A DNA stretch of 64,000 nucleotides from assembly GCF_000238775.2 (NCBI RefSeq), contig NZ_AFEJ02000003.1, positions 124,001-188,000 on the forward strand. Direction: 5' to 3'. The DNA is from Acaryochloris sp. CCMEE 5410. GTDB lineage: Bacteria > Cyanobacteriota > Cyanobacteriia > Thermosynechococcales > Thermosynechococcaceae. Shown here piece after piece: positions 45,871 to 53,823 of the stretch (position 1 is its first letter; each line of letters opens with the position of its first letter). A model generated the notes under the pieces. The model did no database searches, had not been told where the DNA came from, and saw nothing but the letters and a program-made list of their open reading frames with translations. Both the position numbers and the translations under genes were made by a program.

Positions 45871-48060
45871 TTAAGTTGAATTTGAGCCATCCAAAGGGAG
45901 CAAGACTTTTTGCCGTTTGCGGGCTTGTGATTTACGATACTTCAGTTTTAATGGATCTGCATCCTTTCTCCAAACTAAGCGATGCCCCTTTAGCTCCGCA
46001 CAATGTTCATATAAAGACTGATGTAGGCTCCGAAGATCGCTAATCTTTCTGGGATTATCAAGCAGCCCCCAATCTGATTCCTGTTTAGTCAACTTTGCAA
46101 ATTTTTTGTAATGAGGGTAGTCAGTAGAGAGTAGCTGATCTTTCTGACTAAGTACGAAGGGATTGTCAGATACATCAAAGTCACGATATCGGACATGAAG
46201 ATCTTGAAGATCAATTTGCATACTAGTTAGTAGAGGCGGATGAGGATCTGTATCAAAGGTTGGAAACTCTAGATAAGAAATACGGGGACGATTCAAGCTG
46301 AATTTAATGATGTTGGCTCGGTCTGGACGGCCTAAAGTCCTGGAGGCGCAACCCTCATAAAGGCGTAGAAGTGGATCGAGTTGATCTAAAACTGAAACAT
46401 GAACCCAAAATGAAGTAGGGTGCTTAATACCTATTCCACTAATTTGGGCTCGTTGGCTTAAGAGTTCTAAATTACCAATACTCATCAACATTAAATCAGC
46501 TGCAGCACAAGCTTGCTGGTAACTACCAAAGAGACCTTTAATATCATGTTGAAGAACGGGTGAAAGGTCCTTAAACTTTGGGCGTTTATCAAAGTGCCTA
46601 AGAGCGAGATATACGAGTAAATCATTTCGTCGAGTGTCAGTTATCGCATCCCACTCATTAATATCAGTAGCTTGATAGACAAGTTTAAAGGCCCTTTTTA
46701 TAGTGCCAAACTGTTCTTGTAATGCTGCAAATTCTTCAACTTCTTCTTTGATGGGAAGTCGTCCCCGCTCGGTGAAAAAATCCATCAAGGGGGCTAACAG
46801 TTCTTTGCATTCTTCAAATCGGCGAATACTAAGCCGAACATGGGGAGTGCTAGTACGGGAACGAAAGCGAGAAGCCCGAAATATCTGGGCTTGAGCCTCA
46901 TCTCGAAATACGAAGTAGATGCCTAGTGCGACAGGGATCGCATCTACTGACTGACCTTCGCTATTGAGAATCTGATCGATATAGACTTTGAGTTCTTCTT
47001 GTTCGTAATATTTCTGAAAGGTATTTCGTGAAGTAATGATGCCATCTTCATAGGCAACCATATCCTGATTGCGATCATTCACTAACACTTGTGCAGATAC
47101 GATCAGGATCTTGTTTGTCAAATTCCAAGCTTCAACCAGCGCTGCTCGGCGCTCTCGCTGATCCTCAATGACATTGATGATATATCCTAGATTGACGATG
47201 TCAGCTTGATGTTTATCCTGGTTCGGTCGGTAGTATGGATCCCATCCATCAGTGGCATAACCTTGGTTAGCAAGTTGCTGTATATCGCCTCCATGTCCGC
47301 ACCCATAATCAAAGAATGTAGTTTCAACCTGGAATAACCCTGCTTCAAGCGCTAGTCGAACGGGCTTAGAAAGCGTATGACGGACTATAGCAGCTCTATG
47401 TCGATCAATTTGTCGGGTAGATAGTGTCGAGGAATTTTGCCGCTGATCCATTGTTGGAGTAGGCTGAGATGACTCTTTCTTCATCCTCTTTACTGTCGTA
47501 GAATGAGATGTTTTGAGAGGGCAGGCAAGAACATGGTCATGCACTTCGATGCCAGATTGAGATAGCCGTTGTTGCCAACTCATTAAAGTACCAATTTTGC
47601 GAGAATCCTCTAATAACCCCAGTAGTTCCTGTTGACGGGTTAACAGAGCGAATTGTTGGAATAACGGGTGATTAGGACTTAGAAAGGTTTCTTTACGGTG
47701 TAGAACAGGCGGATTTGACCTTTGGCTAAAGTCCTGATAGTCCAGCTTGCCAGTTCTTGTATCTACTTGGGTACTGGCGTGCAGCTTTGGATGAGGGTCG
47801 CGTTCAAACTCGGGATAGTAAAGGTAAGAAATACTGGGTTTATCGAATTGAAACTTTATTAGTGTAAAAGGAACTTGTCCCCCTAGAAATCGGTGTGCTT
47901 GTTGTTCGTACAACTGTAGAGTTGAATCTAACTCGTTTATTGTTGATTTATGCACATAGAGAGCAGTAGGGAGTTTCTTGCCCAACAAGCTGTTTTGGCA
48001 AAGTGTGACTACTTCAGAGAGGGAAATGGGTCCACTTGTTTTTGAGTGTGCTGCTTGCAT
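45871..48060 (-). CDS. DNA phosphorothioation-associated methyltransferase-like protein
   Basis: A 729-residue protein of the family I know as the 'DNA phosphorothioation-associated putative methyltransferase'. A Rossmann SAM-binding motif FFDYGCGHGGD is near residue 248, followed by GWDPYYRP and VNLGYIINVIED. On both sides lies the same ~155-residue domain: N-terminal LPTALYVHKSTINELDSTLQLYEQQ... DPHPKLHASTQVD, and C-terminal SFWVHVSVLDQLDPLLRLYEGC... DPHPPLLTSMQID. So the protein is an internal duplication flanking a methyltransferase. Its substrate is not known to me. It lies at the far edge of the dnd locus, separated from dndA by a serine-recombinase element. Frame intact. Confidence 0.87.
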   Translation of the reverse strand: MQAAHSKTSGPISLSEVVTLCQNSLLGKKLPTALYVHKSTINELDSTLQLYEQQAHRFLGGQVPFTLIKFQFDKPSISYLYYPEFERDPHPKLHASTQVDTRTGKLDYQDFSQRSNPPVLHRKETFLSPNHPLFQQFALLTRQQELLGLLEDSRKIGTLMSWQQRLSQSGIEVHDHVLACPLKTSHSTTVKRMKKESSQPTPTMDQRQNSSTLSTRQIDRHRAAIVRHTLSKPVRLALEAGLFQVETTFFDYGCGHGGDIQQLANQGYATDGWDPYYRPNQDKHQADIVNLGYIINVIEDQRERRAALVEAWNLTNKILIVSAQVLVNDRNQDMVAYEDGIITSRNTFQKYYEQEELKVYIDQILNSEGQSVDAIPVALGIYFVFRDEAQAQIFRASRFRSRTSTPHVRLSIRRFEECKELLAPLMDFFTERGRLPIKEEVEEFAALQEQFGTIKRAFKLVYQATDINEWDAITDTRRNDLLVYLALRHFDKRPKFKDLSPVLQHDIKGLFGSYQQACAAADLMLMSIGNLELLSQRAQISGIGIKHPTSFWVHVSVLDQLDPLLRLYEGCASRTLGRPDRANIIKFSLNRPRISYLEFPTFDTDPHPPLLTSMQIDLQDLHVRYRDFDVSDNPFVLSQKDQLLSTDYPHYKKFAKLTKQESDWGLLDNPRKISDLRSLHQSLYEHCAELKGHRLVWRKDADPLKLKYRKSQARKRQKVLLPLDGSNST

Positions 48061-48220
48061 CCTTGGTGAGGACCATTGACTTAGGACATCTATAGCAAGC
48101 TTACGGTAGACCTGTTGCTTTGATGACCAGTTGTGTTATTAAGATGAGATTTGAGAGTTTGAATCCGCGAGTGAGTCAACTCTAATCTTTTTCTAGAAAG
48201 AGTTTAAGGCTGTAGAATGG

Positions 48221-48235
48221 GGCATTGAAAAATAT
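48221..48235 (+). repeat. Left inverted repeat of the serine-recombinase element
   Basis: GGCATTGAAAAATAT; exact complement at 50862-50876. Confidence 0.65.
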
Positions 48236-48274
48236 CTTTATCTCGACCAGCAGACTACCCCTATTAGTAAAGGC

Positions 48275-48586
48275 TTGTCGCCAACCCAAACTATCACTGT
48301 CACAGATCCACGGCATCCTTTCTACGGCAGAACTCTACAGCTAATCAAGAGCACCAATCACCCTGTCTTAGGTCGCTGCTACGTGGTTTGGTTACAACCT
48401 GGCTTCGAGAGTCTTGTTCCGCTTAGTGTGACTGCCTCTGAATTTCAGATGAACAAAATCAGTCCCTCTCCTCTATCCATTGAAGGGATTGAAGAATTGG
48501 TACGTGTAGTGGAGAACATACAGCGCACATACCAAGGAAATCGCAGCGATGAAGATTCAACGGAGTCGAGTGCCCCCGCTGGTTGA
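48275..48586 (+). CDS. Small DUF5372-like accessory protein of the recombinase element
   Basis: A 103-residue protein with a compact N-terminal beta-rich part (ITVTDPRHPFYGRTLQLI, VVWLQPGFESLVPLSVT), the pattern of small proteins (DUF5372-like) found before serine recombinases in mobile modules, and an acidic Ser-rich tail. The only start in range is a TTG at 48275. Its end overlaps the next small gene by 38 bases. Likely an accessory DNA-binding or regulatory protein of the element; function not known. Confidence 0.6.
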   Translation: MSPTQTITVTDPRHPFYGRTLQLIKSTNHPVLGRCYVVWLQPGFESLVPLSVTASEFQMNKISPSPLSIEGIEELVRVVENIQRTYQGNRSDEDSTESSAPAG

Positions 48587-48761
48587 AAACGAAGGAGAAA
48601 TTGCTCCCCATCAACTTTGGAGCAAGCTCACCACAGGACAACAACAACACCTACACCACACCCTTATTGCCGTTTCCCAACATTGGCTCAAGATGGCATC
48701 TGACCCCACTTTACCTGAGGAACAAGAGCATGACTGTGACTATCAACCCAACATCAAGTAA
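48549..48761 (+). CDS. Small accessory protein of the recombinase element
   Basis: A 70-residue protein (MKIQRSRVPPLVENEG... LTTGQQQHLHHTLIAVSQHWL) overlapping the genes before and after it. Small proteins of this size and position accompany such recombinases. I see no motif beyond a likely amphipathic helix. Confidence 0.5.
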   Translation: MKIQRSRVPPLVENEGEIAPHQLWSKLTTGQQQHLHHTLIAVSQHWLKMASDPTLPEEQEHDCDYQPNIK

Positions 48762-50820
48762 GTTGACATCTGCGCATCTGGAGCGCAAAGCCATCATCTA
48801 TATTCGGCAGTCGAGTTCAAAACAAGTACGAGAACATTTGGATAGCCAACTCAATCAACGCGCATTGGTGAAACGTGCTGAAATATTAGGCTGGCACTCT
48901 GAGCGTATAGAGGTATTAGATGGCGATCTGGGCCAATCTGCCGGCCACGCAAAAAGTCGTGACGATTTCAAATCGCTAACAGCAGAAGTAGCATTAGGTC
49001 ATGTTGGTATTGTGTTTGGGTGGGATGCATCTCGATTAGCTCGCAATAATGCTGACTGGTATCAGCTATTGGACCTAGCCACTCTATTTGGAACACTAAT
49101 TGGGGACAACGAAGGTATTTATGACCCAAGAGAATTTAACGATCGCTTGTTATTGGGTTTAAAAGGAACCATGAGTGAAGCTGAACTTCACATGATCCAT
49201 CAACGCTTAAACGCCGGACGTTTGAGTAAAGTCCAACGAGGTGAATATGTTCAACGATTACCAACAGGATTAGTTCGCTTAGCAGACAAAACGGTAATCA
49301 AAGACCCAGACGCCCAGGTTCGTCATGTAATCGATTTGGTATTTGCAAAATTTAGTGAATTAAGAACCTGTCAAAAAGTTTTGCACTACTGCAAGCAGCA
49401 CCAAATTCTCATCCCACGCCAGCGACGCAGTGGCCCCGGAAATCGAGAACTTACTTGGAAACAACCCTCCCATCCAGCTATTCTCCAAATTCTTACTAAC
49501 CCGGCCTATGCTGGAGCTTTTGCCTATGGACGCAAAGCAAAGGATCCAAAGCGTCAAATACCAGGGCGTCCTACTACAGGTTTGGTTCGCCAGTCCATGG
49601 AAAATTGGCAATGCCTTATCCATGATGCTTATCCGGCATACATCAGTTGGGAGCAATATTTAGTCAACCGGGCTCAATTGACAGACAACATCAATCATTT
49701 TAGGCAAACACATGGACAGAGTAAAGGAACTCCCCGCAAAGGCGCAGCATTATTGCAGGGTCTAGCAATCTGTGGGTGTTGTGGTCGGCGCATGCAAGTA
49801 ATCTATAAGCCAAAAGTTCGCTATGTCTGTTCAGCATTGGCCACAGAATTCGCGGTTCCGACATGTGCAAAATTAGAGGGTTCGTCTGTTGAAAAGTTTG
49901 TAGTAAACGCTTTTTTTGAAGCTATTCAACCTGCCCAACTCAGTGCTCTGGAAGAAGTCTTATCCCAGCAAAAAAAAGAGTATCAGCAATTAAAAAAGTA
50001 CCATCATCAGCAGATGCAAAAAGCACAATATGAAGCCGCCCTAGCTCGTCGCCGATACGAGCAGGTTGACCCAGAGAATAGATTAGTTGCAGCTGAACTA
50101 GAAAAACAATGGGAAGATAAACTTCTTACTCTTAAAGAGACTCAAGAAATAGTTGAACGCTTTGAGCAAAAACCTATAGAGCCTAAGCTTAGCAACCCAT
50201 TACGCCAACAATTAAGTGAGATAAATCAGCATCTTCCTCACCTATGGTCTACTGAGCAACTCACTAATGAACATCGAAAAAAATTATTACGGAGTCTAAT
50301 TTCTCAAGTGATTCTCCAACGCATTCAAGCAGACCAAGTTCAAGTCAGAATTGTTTGGGTAAGTGGTCATTTCTCTGAAGGGATTGTGCGTCCTCCTATC
50401 CATCGTCAAGCAGACATCACAGGCTATCAAGACATGGTGGAACGAACCAGGCAATTATGGCAGGAGAACAAAACCGATGATCAAATTGCCAAAATACTAA
50501 CTAACGAAGGATTTCGGTCTGCTCGAAACTTGAAAGTTTCGAGTGGTACTGTCTTCAAAATTCGTCACCAACACCAGCTCACTAGTCCCTATCATAAATG
50601 TTGTTTGGCGGAGAAGGTAGATGGTATGTGGACTGTTCTTGGCCTATCCCGCAAACTAGGAGTTAGCCGAAGTTGGCTGTATCGCTCTATTCGAGGTGGT
50701 AAGTTGCCAGAATCTTATATTATTCGTAGGCCACCTCATGACAATTACCTTATAAAGGATGATCCAGAACTGTTTGAGCGCTTAAAAAGTGCAACACAGT
50801 CTACTCGTCAGGAAAAATGA
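48730..50820 (+). CDS. Large serine recombinase
   Basis: A 696-residue protein from ATG 48730 (MTVTINPTSSKLTSAHLERK). The resolvase domain begins KAIIYIRQSSSKQVREHLDSQLNQ, with the nucleophilic Ser in the IRQSS motif, followed by the recombinase domain with a YAGAFAYGRKAKDP motif and the zinc ribbon ICGCCGRRM... CSALATEFAVPTCAKLEG. A long coiled coil (about residues 405-500) and C-terminal helix-turn-helix segments (TDDQIAKILTNEGFRSARN) follow. Such enzymes excise and insert elements at short core sites. The upstream in-frame extension from 48583 overlaps two small genes and is unlikely to be translated. Confidence 0.9.
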   Translation: MTVTINPTSSKLTSAHLERKAIIYIRQSSSKQVREHLDSQLNQRALVKRAEILGWHSERIEVLDGDLGQSAGHAKSRDDFKSLTAEVALGHVGIVFGWDASRLARNNADWYQLLDLATLFGTLIGDNEGIYDPREFNDRLLLGLKGTMSEAELHMIHQRLNAGRLSKVQRGEYVQRLPTGLVRLADKTVIKDPDAQVRHVIDLVFAKFSELRTCQKVLHYCKQHQILIPRQRRSGPGNRELTWKQPSHPAILQILTNPAYAGAFAYGRKAKDPKRQIPGRPTTGLVRQSMENWQCLIHDAYPAYISWEQYLVNRAQLTDNINHFRQTHGQSKGTPRKGAALLQGLAICGCCGRRMQVIYKPKVRYVCSALATEFAVPTCAKLEGSSVEKFVVNAFFEAIQPAQLSALEEVLSQQKKEYQQLKKYHHQQMQKAQYEAALARRRYEQVDPENRLVAAELEKQWEDKLLTLKETQEIVERFEQKPIEPKLSNPLRQQLSEINQHLPHLWSTEQLTNEHRKKLLRSLISQVILQRIQADQVQVRIVWVSGHFSEGIVRPPIHRQADITGYQDMVERTRQLWQENKTDDQIAKILTNEGFRSARNLKVSSGTVFKIRHQHQLTSPYHKCCLAEKVDGMWTVLGLSRKLGVSRSWLYRSIRGGKLPESYIIRRPPHDNYLIKDDPELFERLKSATQSTRQEK

Positions 50821-50861
50821 AAATCTGAAGCCTAGGAGGGCATTGTAATGAACAAGGTTTA

Positions 50862-50876
50862 ATATTTTTCAATGCC
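50862..50876 (-). repeat. Right inverted repeat of the serine-recombinase element
   Basis: Exact complement of 48221-48235, 42 bp after the recombinase stop. Confidence 0.65.
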
Positions 50877-50949
50877 TCTAGAAAAGTAATTGACGGGCCG
50901 GATAGGCAATTTGTGTTAAAAGTAGGTCGTGATTTAAGCAAAGAAAACA

Positions 50950-52164
50950 ATGCAGCGTCCAATCTTTCTTGATGGTCATGGAACAACACCCACTGATTCA
51001 CGAGTGGTCAAAGCAATGATGCCTTACCTTCAAGAACAGTTTGGTAACCCTTCTAGTCAATCTCATCTTTATGGATGGGAAGCTGAAGCAGCTGTGAAGC
51101 TATCGCGAGAAACATTGGCAGAAGCTATTGGTGCCCAACCGGAAGAAATTATATTCACTAGCGGTGCGTCCGAGGCGAATAACCTCGCATTAAAAGGAGT
51201 TGCCGAAGCGTATTTCCAACGGGGCAAGCATATCATTACCGTCAAAACGGAGCACCGAGCCGTTCTTGAACCTTGTCGGTATCTTGAGAGCTTAGGTTTT
51301 GAGGTCACCTATCTACCCATTCAGTCAGATGGCCTCTTGCAGTTGAAAGATCTAGAGGACGCCCTTCGACCCGATACTATTCTGGTATCAGTGATGGCTG
51401 CCAATAATGAAATTGGAGTACTACAGCCCTTAGCAGCCATTGGTCGGATTTGCCATGATCACAAAGTACTGTTCCATACTGATGCTGCTCAAGCTATTGG
51501 TAAAATCCCGCTTGATGTCAAAGCCATGAATATTGACTTGATGTCTTTGACAGCACACAAGCTCTATGGCCCTAAAGGTATTGGTGCGCTCTATATTCGG
51601 CGGCGGCCTCCTCTAAATTTAGCACCACAAATACATGGAGGGGGACAGGAACATGGACTACGCTCTGGGACAATGCCCACCCATCAAATTGTCGGTTTTA
51701 GTACTGCTGTGGAACTGGCTCTCACCGAACTAAATCGGGAAGCAGGTCGCCAGAAACGGCTTCGGAATCGCCTCTGGTCGTCCCTAAAACAACTAGACGG
51801 AATTATCCTAAATGGACATGAAACAGAACGGCTCCCCGGTTCACTGAATGTGAGCGTTGAGGGAGTGGATGGGGCTGCACTATTGTTAGGTCTACGGTCT
51901 GATATAGCTGTCTCTTCTGGATCAGCCTGTGCTTCAGGACGTACTGAACCTTCCCATGTATTGTTAGCTTTAGGTCGTGAGCGTGATTTGGCCTCGGCTT
52001 CCTTACGATTTTGTATTGGTCGGTTCAATACAGAGCATGAAATTGACCGCTGTGCGTCAACGGTGTGTCAGACCATTGAAGCCCTTCGCCAATCTCATCA
52101 ATCATTCAAAGACAAGCCTAATTTGGATAAGACTTCAGGAAATACCACCCTATCAATAAACTAA
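50950..52164 (+). CDS. dndA: Cysteine desulfurase DndA/IscS-like
   Basis: A 404-residue class V aminotransferase. It has the N-terminal IFLDGHGTTPTDSRV motif, the PLP lysine in SLTAHKLYGPKG, and the flexible loop with the persulfide-forming Cys (SSGSACASGRTEPSHVL). It takes sulfur from cysteine and passes it to DndC for insertion into the DNA backbone. The shape is IscS-type with a short active-site loop. It is transcribed away from dndBCDE, next to a broken dndC paralogue, and directly after the serine-recombinase element; its promoter should lie in 50885-50949. Frame intact. Confidence 0.9.
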   Translation: MQRPIFLDGHGTTPTDSRVVKAMMPYLQEQFGNPSSQSHLYGWEAEAAVKLSRETLAEAIGAQPEEIIFTSGASEANNLALKGVAEAYFQRGKHIITVKTEHRAVLEPCRYLESLGFEVTYLPIQSDGLLQLKDLEDALRPDTILVSVMAANNEIGVLQPLAAIGRICHDHKVLFHTDAAQAIGKIPLDVKAMNIDLMSLTAHKLYGPKGIGALYIRRRPPLNLAPQIHGGGQEHGLRSGTMPTHQIVGFSTAVELALTELNREAGRQKRLRNRLWSSLKQLDGIILNGHETERLPGSLNVSVEGVDGAALLLGLRSDIAVSSGSACASGRTEPSHVLLALGRERDLASASLRFCIGRFNTEHEIDRCASTVCQTIEALRQSHQSFKDKPNLDKTSGNTTLSIN

Positions 52165-52254
52165 CGTTGCTACTATTCTTGAAAAGGTATTGAAATGAGT
52201 CATCAAAATTTCCATCATGCCAAGATGGACAAATAAAAGTTTGGGCTATCGCTA

Positions 52255-53441
52255 TTGAAAACTCTCAGTTTATTTGAGGAAGAACGATTAACGCTCCTGA
52301 AAAGCATAGAGCTATCGGTTGAGTCACTTCAGCAGTATGGCTATCTCTATCGACATTGGCCATTGCCTTTTCAGGTGGGAAAGACAGTACGGCCACAGTA
52401 ACGCTTGTAGATCATCTGATTGAAACTGGGCGCATCCCAAAACCAGAAACCCTCACTGTTTTATATGCTGACACTCGCCAAGAATTTCCTCCACTTCACA
52501 ACGCTGCAATGGACATCATGGCAGAACTCCAAACCCATGGCATGGATTGTCGAGTGGTTCTGCCCAAGTTAGATCATCGGTATTTTGTATACATGCTCGG
52601 TCGAGGAGTCCCTCCACCCTCTAACACATTTCGCTGGTGCACGCCCAAGCTTAAAGTCATGAGTATGGAACGGGAATTGGAGAAACTCCGAGCAGAGGCG
52701 GGAGAGAAGTTTTTGATGTTGACCGGGGTGCGTATTGGTGAAAGCGCTGCACGGGATCAACGGATTGCGATGAGTTGTACGAAGGATGGCGGTGAATGTG
52801 GTCAAGGCTGGTTTCAGCAAAGCTTTTCCAAAACCATCGCTGATACTCTTGCCCCCATTGTTCACTGGAGAGTTTGTCATGTCTGGGACTGGCTGATGTT
52901 TGAAGCACCAATGAGTGGATTCTCAACCGATGCGATCTTAAAAGTCTATGGGCAAGACACTGCTGAGGGAGAAGAGCCGATCAATGCCCGTACGGGTTGT
53001 ATCGGTTGACCATTAGTGCAAAAAGATGCAGCCCTGGATCGTGTCGTAGCTCAATCAGATTGGGAATATTTAGCTCCTTTACAGCAGCTAAGATCCTTAT
53101 ACTGGGAGATGAAAAAGCCTCAGTATCGATTGCGAAAACCTGGAGAAATCAGAAAATCAGCAACAAAGTATATTGGTAGAAATCGTCTAGGGCCAATATA
53201 TCTGGATGCCCGATGCTGGATGCTTGAACAGGTTCTAGTGATCCAAAAACAAGTGAATCAGGATGCCCAGCGTCTGGGCAGACCCCCTATTAGCCTGATC
53301 AATTCAGAAGAGTTGGCTCGCATCCATGAGCTGATTGAATTAAAGACATACCCTGATAAATGGGATGGCACCGAACCACATGGGGATGAACGGTTCAATG
53401 AGGTTCTGCCGGATGGGAGTATTCAGCCACTATTGTTTTAA
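52255..53441 (+). pseudogene. DndC/PAPS-reductase-like sulfurtransferase, frameshifted and with an in-frame TGA
   Basis: Coding similarity begins at TTG 52255 (KTLSLFEEERLTLLKSIEL... YGYLYRHWP) and then shifts by one base near 52358 into the frame with the PP-loop motif IAFSGGKDSTATV. The body carries FRWCTPKLKVM and LTGVRIGESAARD, as in DndC. At 53007-53009 a TGA interrupts GCIG-TGA-PLVQKD, and the same frame continues to 53441. The intact DndC at 55803-57452 has GCWVCTLVSKD at this place, so the TGA stands exactly at the second Cys of the predicted Fe-S CxxC pair. With one base restored the protein would be 395 residues. Two independent lesions make a dead paralogue most likely. It ends 12 bases inside dndE on the opposite strand. 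Confidence 0.8.
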
Positions 53442-53819
53442 GGCCATTGCGATACAACCATCAATGGCTTTGACCTTAGGGTCGCTCGCCAGATAGCCAA
53501 TACCCCGATGCAAATGCAAGCGAAACTGAGCTGCTAATGTTTCTGGGTCCGTGGGGAATCCATCGTTGTGACAACGCTGTTTGAGAGCAAGAATGAGAAA
53601 ATCTGCAAGCTCGCCCCCAAATACTGGCCAGGTCATCTCGACATTGCTGTCTGCGGGGATGGGAACGGGGGAGGGTGGTGTTGGTTCTGCTAGGGATCGG
53701 CACAATGCCCAACGACATAGAATATTCCATTGTTCAATCTTTGTTACCCGTTTTAACTTGATTAGCTGGTCTTTGCCAGCTTGAGAGATTCTTATCCGTT
53801 CAACAGGAGATGGCAACAT
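53430..53819 (-). CDS. dndE: DNA sulfur-modification protein DndE
   Basis: A 129-residue DndE, the usual small size. The N-terminus (VERIRISQAGKDQLIKLKRVTKIEQWNILCRWALCRSL) and the later LHRGIGYLASDPKVKAIDGCIAMAL are characteristic. DndE binds nicked double-stranded DNA as a tetramer and is needed for sulfur incorporation with DndC and DndD. It follows dndD by 4 bases in the dndB-C-D-E order on the minus strand. Its last 12 bases overlap the end of the converging broken dndC paralogue. Confidence 0.93.
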   Translation of the reverse strand: MLPSPVERIRISQAGKDQLIKLKRVTKIEQWNILCRWALCRSLAEPTPPSPVPIPADSNVEMTWPVFGGELADFLILALKQRCHNDGFPTDPETLAAQFRLHLHRGIGYLASDPKVKAIDGCIAMALKQ

Positions 53820-53823
53820 AGAT

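Larger units (their letters stand above)
48192..50884 (+). mobile_element. Serine-recombinase element inserted in the dnd locus
   Basis: Three overlapping plus-strand genes (48275-50820) lie between perfect 15-bp inverted repeats, GGCATTGAAAAATAT at 48221-48235 and its complement at 50862-50876, and between direct repeats TCTAGAAA at 48192-48199 and 50877-50884. The cargo is only the recombinase and two small genes. It separates the methyltransferase gene from dndA, which are usually close in dnd loci. The outer limits are inferred from the repeats. Confidence 0.65.

Noticed and set aside
53007-53060. Bacterial SECIS hairpin after the TGA in the dndC paralogue
   Set aside because: Only a 4-bp TGCA stem is visible downstream; no stable stem with an apical G at the right distance.
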